DNA of 64,000 nucleotides, from positions 124,001-188,000 of the IMG/VR virus record IMGVR_UViG_3300017963_000188; one strand, 5' to 3'. Each line of letters begins with the position of its first letter. Position 1 is the first letter of the stretch. The stretch comes from a virus. Positions 21,742 to 27,984 of the stretch are shown here, piece after piece. The position numbers and the translations under genes were made by a program. Below the pieces are notes generated by a model. It did not search any database and was not told the origin of the DNA. It saw only the letters and a program-made list of their open reading frames with translations.

Positions 21742-21876
21742 AATGCCCGTCTCTCCGGGCTGTCACGGTGTTCAGTACATTTCATGAGTCCGTATCATCA
21801 CCGTTTTGTCCCAGACTCAATTGTACTATACACCGAGAAATATTTTTTGTAAATGCCCGTCTCTCCGAGCTGTCAC
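21742..21876 (-). repeat. two copies of a conserved hairpin (GAGAGA loop)
   Basis: The 25-base plus-strand block AATGCCCGTCTCTCCGNGCTGTCAC occurs at 21742-21766 and 21852-21876 with one difference. On the minus strand each folds GCNCG-GAGAGA-CGGGC. The one change swaps a C-G pair for U-G and so keeps the stem. Confidence 0.7.
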
Positions 21877-22250
21877 GTCTGTAGGCGGTTATGACATCCA
21901 CCCTGATGGCGTCCATTTGCAAGGCCCGACGTTCTCCCGGACACTGATGAAATTGAGTAGGGGCTTTCCACCCCCTTGCCAGGTTTGAGCCCGTTGGTCA
22001 CGGCTTCAGACTAGAACCTCTCATCACTGAGAAACATATGCTTCAAAGTTAGGTTCTTTCACTCCACATATGCTTTTCTTTGGTCCACTGGACTATTGAC
22101 CACGAGTCTTGACCATACAGGGATTCGGGCTCGTGATCTCAACAAACTTTGTGATGGGATACCTCTTGGTGTGCCTCTCGACCAAATGCTCTGAGGGCAA
22201 TCCAACAGCATTGTAGTCTTAGGCAGGTCCGATTCCACCTAAATCTACTT

Positions 22251-22280
22251 GGTTCCCGGCTCCTCTCGTACTACGGGAAC
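22251..22280 (-). other. sarcin-ricin loop sequence
   Basis: AGTACGAGAGGA (22272-22261) is the invariant 12-base sarcin-ricin loop of LSU rRNA. It is closed by its own stem TTCCCG/CGGGAA, which differs in sequence from the usual rRNA stem but keeps the pairing. Elongation factors bind this loop and ribotoxins cut it. Confidence 0.85.
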
Positions 22281-22874
22281 ATACTGCTGGATCTTGGCTT
22301 GGACAGTTCTGAATCGAATGTTGAAGTCAGAAACCTGGGCCGTTTTGCCCGTAGTACGTTTGACCTCTCACACCGTCGCACTGTCTGCTACCTATCCCTG
22401 TGGTTCTACGCTCCATTTTCGTTCGGTACCGACTTAGGAGACGCTTGCCTTAACCCCGGAGTCTCAGCTTCCACTCGCAACTCTTTAGAGGATGACGTTC
22501 TAAGCCAACCTTCCAAAGAGGTATCCCTTAGCAATGGGGATAGGTCAATCCTGGCAGCCCACACCGACCATCATACACCCTGGGGCAGCTTATGCAGGGT
22601 ATGCGTGGGTTCTCCCCAGCCAGTCTTTCCATAGACCCTCCGAAGAGGGTTGGGAGGAAGGTCATTCTGACTAGCCTGCCTAGACCATCGTACACCCCAC
22701 CAAAGTTAGGGGTATGAGCAGGTTTACCTCCTTGTCAGTCTTTGTGGTAGTAGGGCAATCCCACAGCCTACTTTAGTTGTGCCATCATATTTACGTGCCC
22801 TCTTAACTCTAGGAAGGGTCGGCAAGCCGAAGCTGAGCCTTGCATCAACTAGGTAGGTTCCTACCAGTGGGCCT

Positions 22875-23057
22875 TTATCTATTTTGACCTTTACAGATAC
22901 AATCCACATCAGGATCAGATCCACAACTGGGGCAAGTGAAGGTTAGTTCCAGCTCACTGAGTTTACCCGGAACATACTCTTTTTTTGTTTCTGACAATTT
23001 TGGTATTTCTGAAGGTCTTGGTTCAGATAGTTTTATGGTGTCTATTTTTGTTTCCAT
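22875..23057 (-). CDS. 60-aa zinc-site protein inside the LSU-like RNA region
   Basis: ATG 23057 with GGAG six bases upstream; 60 codons. The C-terminus CPSCGSDPDVDCIC is a compact four-Cys site; the N-terminus is Ser/Pro/Lys/Glu-rich. It splits the LSU-like RNA into two segments. Its stop is directly followed by LSU-like sequence, so it may have inserted into the RNA gene. Confidence 0.6.
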   Translation of the reverse strand: METKIDTIKLSEPRPSEIPKLSETKKEYVPGKLSELELTFTCPSCGSDPDVDCICKGQNR

Positions 23058-23435
23058 GATATCTCCATAAAGTAGTGGTAGGGCAACTCGTCACAGCCTG
23101 TCGGTATAGCCCTTCAGCTCTTTAGAAGGAGGGGATTTCCATCAGAGCTTACTTCGACAGGTTCCCACAAATGAGTCTTTTGAGGGTTTTCTGCATCTCA
23201 GGGTCCCACTGTATGCATACGGTTATTAAGCAGTCAATCCTGCACCCACAACCGCTATTTTCTTAAATGGGCCAGGCATGAGATATCTCATAACGGACCT
23301 AAAAGCCCTCCCAACCCAAATCGAAGGTTTCGACCTTGACACGATGGTTCAGTATGTTTTTTTACTCCCTCCATGGAGCTGCTGTTCTAGACCAGCCACA
23401 TACCTAGTCAAGGTGTACTTTCCTTCAATAACTTA
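23058..23435 (-). ncRNA. LSU rRNA-like RNA, upstream segment
   Basis: About 380 bases with no ORF, between tRNA-Glu and the 60-aa gene. GACTGCTTAATAAC (23235-23222) resembles the start of 23S domain IV, and AAGCTCTGATGGAAATCCCC (23150-23131) resembles E. coli AAGCTCTTGATCGAAGCCCC of helix 68. A CCTGTCG/CGACAGG stem closes the latter part. AGGCTGTGACGAGTTGCCCTAC near 23090 repeats, in altered form, a block of the main segment at 22750-22770. Confidence 0.45.
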
Positions 23436-23512
23436 TGGTGACCCTGACGGGATTTGAACCCGTGATTACCAGTGTGAAAGACTGGTGACTTAGACCGCTA
23501 GTCTACAGGGCC
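23436..23512 (-). tRNA. tRNA-Glu(TTC)
   Basis: Acceptor GGCCCTG/CAGGGTC (one G-U), D-arm GACT/AGTC, anticodon arm CCAGT-CTTTCAC-ACTGG, T-arm ACGGG-TTCAAAT-CCCGT, A73, CCA. Lies between LSU-like and other structured RNA segments. Confidence 0.93.
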
Positions 23513-23685
23513 ATGTGAATGGATTGGATGGCTAGCTTCACCCTTTAACCAGAAGAAATTCAACTGGCTTTAGGAGGTCCATTCTCCCCCTTCTGGAAAC
23601 TCAGGTAAAAGCAATGCTTTGTTTCAGATCATCTAAACCCACCTGAGTAAATTTAAGGTAGCACACGAGTGAGAAAGCTGTTGTT
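23513..23685 (-). ncRNA. structured RNA between tRNA-Arg and tRNA-Glu
   Basis: 173 bases without an ORF. CTCAGGT/ACCTGAG and CCAGAAG/CTTCTGG are two 7-bp stems with long loops; the second loop holds GGAG/CTCC pairs. Flanking tRNAs would release it by processing. No rRNA motif was recognised. Confidence 0.45.
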
Positions 23686-23761
23686 TGGTAGCGTGAGTGG
23701 GACTTGAACCCACAATCGTCTGATTCGTAGTCAGATGCCTGACCAATTAGGCTATCTCGCT
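23686..23761 (-). tRNA. tRNA-Arg(ACG)
   Basis: Acceptor AGCGAGA/TCACGCT (one A-A mismatch), D-arm GCCT/AGGC, anticodon arm TCTGA-CTACGAA-TCAGA, T-arm GTGGG-TTCAAGT-CCCAC, A73, CCA. A34 would need conversion to inosine to read CGC and CGA. Confidence 0.92.
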
Positions 23762-23766
23762 TGCTT

Positions 23767-24261
23767 GTAGGCTTATCTCGGTTGTATGCTACAAACTGTC
23801 CAACACAAATAAAGACCTGAAATGCTTCAGATGCTTATTTCTATTGACCAGATCACTTACCACCCCACCCAGATAAAAGGTTTATACCCACCCGAAGGTC
23901 CTGGGTGGGGTGGTAAGGGGAAATAATCCGATGGTGTGTCGGGACACATAGAACCCATCGGTTTAGATAACGCTCCCGAAGACGGCACATTCTATTTGTC
24001 AGTTCTGAGTGAATGCACAAGCCACAGAACCTATCGGGACTTTCCCCGATGTCACTCAGAGACCTTTTGGCCAATGGGAAACCCAACCCTGGTCTCTGAG
24101 AGGTTTTTTCTCTTCAACTCATCTATCTTATATTCAATTGTCAAATATCAACCCCGTATTTGGGGTCCCCTACTCAAGGGTAATATATCTTACCACAAAA
24201 AGAAATTTTTGGATATTTGCCAGTACCAATTTTATCGACAATACCCATCGAACCGTTGCTT
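23767..24261 (-). ncRNA. multi-hairpin structured RNA of unknown class
   Basis: About 495 bases with no credible ORF but many perfect stems: a 14-bp stem (23872-23859 with 23914-23901), a 10-bp stem (24064-24055 with 24100-24091), CCGATGG/CCATCGG around a TGTGTC/GACACA hairpin, and ATCGGG-GAAAGT-CCCGAT. It follows the metallophosphoesterase gene directly and precedes tRNA-Arg. It resembles no RNA I can name. It may be the 5' part of the LSU-like RNA system. Confidence 0.5.
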
Positions 24262-24828
24262 CTATATACTGAAGTAAGGTCTAGTTTTAAAGTTCTGGAG
24301 GAACTTTTTTCTATCCTCTAGGTGCTTTTCAACTTTCTGTAACGAAATTGGCCTGAAATTATGCATATCTACACCAACATTGAAGCTAAGATAATCCCAC
24401 AACCATTTCTCATGAACATGTCCACAGATACAGAAATGATGTCTTTTCGGGTCAAATCCAGATCTAAATCTCTTCCCAGCAGGATGATGTCGAATCAAAA
24501 CGTTGAAACGACCTATAGACATTTCATTATATAAAGTTCTATATTTAAACCATTTATAGAACTTTCTGTCGTGATTACCTTTTACCAGTGAGAGAGTTCC
24601 ATTCAATCTATCAGCAAATTTCTGTGGGTGTCCAAAACAGAAATCTCCGAGATGGATCACAAGGTCATTTTCTCCTACCGTTTCATTCCACCTCTGGATC
24701 ATAGTCTCATTCATCTCTTCTGATGTTACAAAAGGTCGGTTGCAGTATCGGATGATATTGAAATGATCAAAATGAGTATCAGCGGTCAGGAATACATTTT
24801 CAAATCTATTGGGGTCTAGCCTTGACAT
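24262..24828 (-). CDS. metallophosphoesterase
   Basis: 188 aa with all motifs of calcineurin-like phosphoesterases in order: DTHFDH (~16), HLGDFCFG (~59), GNHD (~84), RHHP (~113), CGHVHEKW (~134) and NVGVD. The size fits the small phage/bacterial UDP-sugar or nucleotide phosphodiesterases. The substrate is unknown. AAGGAACAAT precedes ATG 24828; it overlaps the upstream gene. Confidence 0.87.
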   Translation of the reverse strand: MSRLDPNRFENVFLTADTHFDHFNIIRYCNRPFVTSEEMNETMIQRWNETVGENDLVIHLGDFCFGHPQKFADRLNGTLSLVKGNHDRKFYKWFKYRTLYNEMSIGRFNVLIRHHPAGKRFRSGFDPKRHHFCICGHVHEKWLWDYLSFNVGVDMHNFRPISLQKVEKHLEDRKKFLQNFKTRPYFSI

Positions 24829-25366
24829 ATTGTTCCTTTAATTTCTGGTAAGCATCAAAAATAACACCAAGCTCACCTTTTGATAATTCAGAAAACTGAA
24901 GTCCAGCTCCAAGTAATTCTTCTATCATTTCTATGGTGGGTGCTCTATAAGCTACTACATTATCTGATAAGTCTCTGAAATAAAGATCACAAGATTTGCA
25001 GTAACCTTTCTCTCTGATACTGAGCATATCACTACTGGTTCCATACTCACTTTCACAAGCTGGGCATTCCATACTATATGGAAGCCCAGAGAATTTTACT
25101 GGAGGGTATTCTTTCTTTTCAGGAAACACCTCTTTACGATAAGCACCATTTCTATATCGTAATGTGCCATCTTCAAACTTATACCAAACTTCCCTCTCCC
25201 TAGTGATCTTCTTTTTCTTCATAAACCCTGGATGACGACCATACACAGCACAGACACAAGCTTCCCCATGTGGTGGGAGGATTTTCTGACCGTTACATAC
25301 CCTGCAAATAGTCCAACCTCTAGGGGCATCTTCTTCTTTTGCTGGTTGTAAATGTTCTGGGAGCAT
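24806..25366 (-). CDS. protein with two zinc ribbons
   Basis: 186 aa from ATG 25366 (AGAGGTGATTG upstream). CRVCNGQK...CVC forms a first Cys cluster and CPACESEYG...CKSCDLYF a second. A central basic loop (MKKKKITRERE) suggests nucleic-acid contact. C-terminal helices (TIEMIEELLGAGLQFSEL) may bind a partner. Function unknown. Confidence 0.7.
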   Translation of the reverse strand: MLPEHLQPAKEEDAPRGWTICRVCNGQKILPPHGEACVCAVYGRHPGFMKKKKITREREVWYKFEDGTLRYRNGAYRKEVFPEKKEYPPVKFSGLPYSMECPACESEYGTSSDMLSIREKGYCKSCDLYFRDLSDNVVAYRAPTIEMIEELLGAGLQFSELSKGELGVIFDAYQKLKEQYVKARPQ

Positions 25367-25384
25367 CAATCACCTCTATAAAAA

Positions 25385-25462
25385 TGGCGGGCCTGGAGGG
25401 ATTCGAACCCCCGACCAAGAGCTTAGAAGGCTCCTGCTCTATCCAGGCTGAGCTACAGGCCC
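25385..25462 (-). tRNA. tRNA-Arg(TCT)
   Basis: Acceptor GGGCCTG/CAGGCCC, anticodon arm GGAGC-CTTCTAA-GCTCT, T-arm GGGGG-TTCGAAT-CCCTC, G73, CCA. Confidence 0.95.
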
Positions 25463-25490
25463 ATTCACATACTATATTGAGTTTTAAATT

Positions 25491-26156
25491 TTATCTAGTA
25501 AGACTAGCATAGAGAGGAGAAAATTCTAGATTTTTGGAAAGATCATTCACTTTCTTCAAACGTCGTAAATACTTATTGACGTTTCTAGCATACCCATTAT
25601 CAGGGTCCTCACCTTTTTTTAAGGACTTGTTGACTAACCAAGGACCTCGATTATACGTGACCAGAGCTATATTCTGATCCCCACCATATTTTTTTAAATA
25701 ATGAAGGTAGATTTGAATCCCACAGTCTATATTTTGTTCCATATCCCATAGATTTTTACCATGACATTTCTTACCTTTCCAAGTCCAGAAAGGCATGACT
25801 TGCATTAAGCCTTGGGCTCCAGCTTTTGAACGAGCATAAGGATTGAATCCTGATTCCAACCTCATAAGACTGATGATTAGGTCTGAATCAACTTTGTACT
25901 CTTCACTTTTCTGCATCACAATAGCAGCTATCTTGTTTGCTGTCTTGTAGGATTGAGATGGTTTCAAAAATAAGATCTTATAGAAAATCTCTTTTGATTT
26001 GTGATCTCTCCTCATCTCTTCTTTCAAGATGTTATCTCTGATACGTGCCAACTCTTTAGAACATAGAGGATCAGTGTACTCTATAGAATTCGATACTGGT
26101 GTGCCCATACCAAGGACTATCACCAAGACTACCATGACAAACAATACTCGTTTCAT
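25491..26156 (-). CDS. lytic transglycosylase (SLT domain) with signal anchor
   Basis: 221 aa. Residues 1-20 form a hydrophobic signal or anchor after KR. The SLT lysozyme-like domain spans ~80-200: the catalytic Glu in LESGFNPYARSKAGAQGLMQVMP, then IALVTYNRGP and the Tyr-rich GYARNVNKYLRRL end. It should cleave peptidoglycan in the periplasm, as a lysis or entry enzyme. GGAGTTGAC precedes ATG 26156, coupled to the SLOG gene. Confidence 0.88.
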   Translation of the reverse strand: MKRVLFVMVVLVIVLGMGTPVSNSIEYTDPLCSKELARIRDNILKEEMRRDHKSKEIFYKILFLKPSQSYKTANKIAAIVMQKSEEYKVDSDLIISLMRLESGFNPYARSKAGAQGLMQVMPFWTWKGKKCHGKNLWDMEQNIDCGIQIYLHYLKKYGGDQNIALVTYNRGPWLVNKSLKKGEDPDNGYARNVNKYLRRLKKVNDLSKNLEFSPLYASLTR

Positions 26157-26707
26157 GTCAACTCCATAGTATAGAAGTTCAACTCTTCACCCAACCATAA
26201 CTCAGGTTCAGAGGTATTTTCAATAATTTTCTTCCTTAATTCTAGATCATCTAGATTATATACTGGGATGTTATATGCCTGAGCGATACGCAAAGCTTGC
26301 CCAGTACCACCAATAATTCTTCCTTTGGGTGTCCAGCAAATTACAAATTCAACAGGGGTGTGTAAATCTCCCCCTAGCATAATCATAGAATTTCTGCCAT
26401 GGAACTGTTTTGAGTAGTAACTACAAGCTCCCCATCTTGGATGGTACTGGCCTGCTATTTCTATAGCTTGCATTGACACTGTAGATGACAACTTCATAGG
26501 GATAGTGTCTACATGTCGTTCAATGCCTTCCCAAGGCAAAAAGATTTCAGCATTAGGGGTAGCTCCTATCTCGAATGCTGTGTCAGCTCCTAGAGCCCCT
26601 CCAGACCTCAAGACATAGGTTTCTTTCAGTGACTTTGCTATCAAAGTCATGAGTTCCAACACAGGTTTTGGGGTCTGTCGTGAACCAATACCGGCATAAA
26701 ATTTCAT
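26153..26707 (-). CDS. SLOG-domain nucleotide-binding protein
   Basis: 184 aa from ATG 26707, coupled to the NADAR gene by ATGA with GAGGGG upstream. FYAGIGSRQTPKPVLELM and LRSGGALGADTAFEIG are the Rossmann-like SLOG (YpsA/DprA-type) motifs; GGTGQALRIAQAYNIPVYNL is the C-terminal strand-helix. SLOG proteins bind nucleotides or NAD-derived signals. Pairing with NADAR suggests a role in ADP-ribose or NAD-derivative handling. Confidence 0.82.
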   Translation of the reverse strand: MKFYAGIGSRQTPKPVLELMTLIAKSLKETYVLRSGGALGADTAFEIGATPNAEIFLPWEGIERHVDTIPMKLSSTVSMQAIEIAGQYHPRWGACSYYSKQFHGRNSMIMLGGDLHTPVEFVICWTPKGRIIGGTGQALRIAQAYNIPVYNLDDLELRKKIIENTSEPELWLGEELNFYTMELT

Positions 26708-27135
26708 GATGACCGAAATTCCCCTCGAAGCTGCATCAATAACTTTCCCATCCAATTCTTACCATGCCCAAATTTCCCTGTTCCCCAAAATTCATCCCAA
26801 TGGGCATCTTCTTCAATAGGTTCATTCCCGGTAGCAAGCAGTTTTTCTTTCAAGTCTGGATGTTGCTCAAACTTACGTTTCAATATACCCTTCATAACGT
26901 TCAACCGCATATTGTCCCAACCCTTCCTAAGCTTAACAGCTCTTCCCAATTTCTTTGCCATCTTAGGACTTGGAGCTTTTCTAATCATGTCTTGCTCAGA
27001 ACGATTCAGAGACTTAGCAGCTTGGAACAAATGCTCTACTGTGGGCCAGGTCTTACCTTCAGAATCTTGTATGGGGATAGGGGCAAAGTTGGACATCCAT
27101 GAATAATCAGAATCTGATATAAAACGGATTGTCAT
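26704..27135 (-). CDS. NADAR family protein
   Basis: 143 aa from ATG 27135 (AGGA site upstream; a TTG lies at 27141). The fold is clear: YSWMSNFAPIPIQ, TVEHLFQAAKSL, RKGWDNMRLNVMKGILKRKF, LLATGNEPIEE, FWGTGKFGHGKNWMGKLLMQLR. NADAR proteins act on ADP-ribose-linked compounds; some remove ADP-ribose from guanine in DNA and oppose DarT-type defence. An anti-defence role here is inference. Confidence 0.88.
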   Translation of the reverse strand: MTIRFISDSDYSWMSNFAPIPIQDSEGKTWPTVEHLFQAAKSLNRSEQDMIRKAPSPKMAKKLGRAVKLRKGWDNMRLNVMKGILKRKFEQHPDLKEKLLATGNEPIEEDAHWDEFWGTGKFGHGKNWMGKLLMQLRGEFRSS

Positions 27136-27241
27136 CTTCAATATCCTTATCTAGATGTTTAGTTTTCAGAGCAACAGGCTCTGGCCCAAACAGGCTACTA
27201 TACACTAGCCATTTTATTATGTGATCAATTATCCTGTCCAT
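27107..27241 (-). CDS. small hypothetical protein, 44 aa
   Basis: ATG 27241 follows AAAGGAGAATGAA. The frame runs 44 codons (MDRIIDHIIKWLVYSSLFG...) and overlaps the start of the NADAR gene by 29 bases. The amphipathic N-terminus could touch membrane. It fills most of the gap before the divergent plus-strand tail block. Confidence 0.5.
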   Translation of the reverse strand: MDRIIDHIIKWLVYSSLFGPEPVALKTKHLDKDIEDDNPFYIRF

Positions 27242-27338
27242 TTCATTCTCCTTTTATGGCAAAGAAAGAACTGAGACAAAAAGAATAACGGTGGAGTTTT
27301 TATACCTATCCTTAATAGAATAACTTTGGAGGTAAGTT

Positions 27339-27983
27339 ATGCCGAGAAAAAGATGGATACCACTCATAGATATTATATTTTTTGGAGCTTTCTGGTTGTT
27401 AGGGATAGCAGCCACTGTGGGAGCACTCATCACTCCACAAGAATGGGACTTGGCTAAGAAGATTGCTGTGATAGCCATACCTGTTGGGTTCACAATCTTT
27501 GTGGTCACTTTTTTCATTCTACGTTGGAGATCAAGACCAAACTTCATAGCACAGATACCAGAAATACCATATGAAGATGGTGTAGCTGTTTGGGTCAATA
27601 ATACAGAAATGAATCAAGAACTTATGGAGAAATCAATCAGATTTTTCATAGAAATTTTTTCTAAACTTGCAGATCTACCTGAAGAAGAGATAATATCAAT
27701 ACTAAGTCTCAGCTCATGCGAATGGAGAAAGACACGAATCTCAATGATGGGGATGGGATGGTATGTGAAAGACAAAGCAGGTATTCAAAAAGGTAAGGGA
27801 GTCATTGTGCAATGGCAACCAGACATCATAAATACAGCTCTCTTTCACGAATGGATTCATATGGTAGATGAATATCATAGAGGACCAAAAGAAGGGTTGA
27901 AATATATGCCAGATTACAAACATGAAGGACCATGGTGGTCATTAGAATCAAAACTGAACGCAGAATGGACAGCTAGAGGTTAA
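27339..27983 (+). CDS. membrane zincin-like protein (HExxH)
   Basis: 214 aa. Two membrane helices (residues ~9-30 and ~42-62) are followed by a soluble domain with ALFHEWIHMVDEYH, an HExxH zinc motif, and a downstream WWSLESKLNAEW that may give the third ligand. GGAGG precedes ATG 27339. It opens the plus-strand tail-fibre block, so it may process a fibre protein or act on the host envelope. Confidence 0.72.
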   Translation: MPRKRWIPLIDIIFFGAFWLLGIAATVGALITPQEWDLAKKIAVIAIPVGFTIFVVTFFILRWRSRPNFIAQIPEIPYEDGVAVWVNNTEMNQELMEKSIRFFIEIFSKLADLPEEEIISILSLSSCEWRKTRISMMGMGWYVKDKAGIQKGKGVIVQWQPDIINTALFHEWIHMVDEYHRGPKEGLKYMPDYKHEGPWWSLESKLNAEWTARG

Positions 27984-27984
27984 T

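Larger units (their letters stand above)
21671..22874 (-). ncRNA. 23S (LSU) rRNA-like RNA, main segment
   Basis: About 1.2 kb without a credible gene on either strand. Minus-strand blocks resembling bacterial 23S occur in 23S order. They are a helix-69-like stretch (22795-22766), a helix-71-like hairpin (22765-22743), GTGTACGATGGTC (22695-22683), GACTGGCTGGGG (22625-22614), CCTCTAAAGAGTTGCGAG (22491-22474), ACTCCGGGGTTAAGGC (22462-22447), the sarcin-ricin loop (22272-22261) and a helix-98/99-like loop (22198-22173). The peptidyl-transferase ring itself is not recognisable. Comparison was by eye; a decayed rRNA copy or an rRNA mimic are both possible. Confidence 0.55.

Noticed and set aside
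22474-22512. GTTGGCTTAGAA and TTAGAACGTC near 22500, matching the GTPase-centre and the peptidyl-transferase loop of 23S
   Set aside because: Both matches are striking but lie out of order relative to the other anchors and lack the following conserved bases, so I did not count them.
22249-22634. Plus-strand ORFs of 62-111 codons across the LSU-like RNA
   Set aside because: No ribosome sites and composition typical of antisense of structured RNA; they overlap the sarcin-ricin loop region.
24000-24100. GGGGAAAGTCCC as an RNase P RNA P4 motif
   Set aside because: It forms its own ATCGGG/CCCGAT hairpin and no matching 3' P4 strand was seen.
27142-27338. Promoter for the tail-fibre block
   Set aside because: The AT-rich gap has TTAATAGAATAAC before the ribosome site but no convincing -35/-10 pair.
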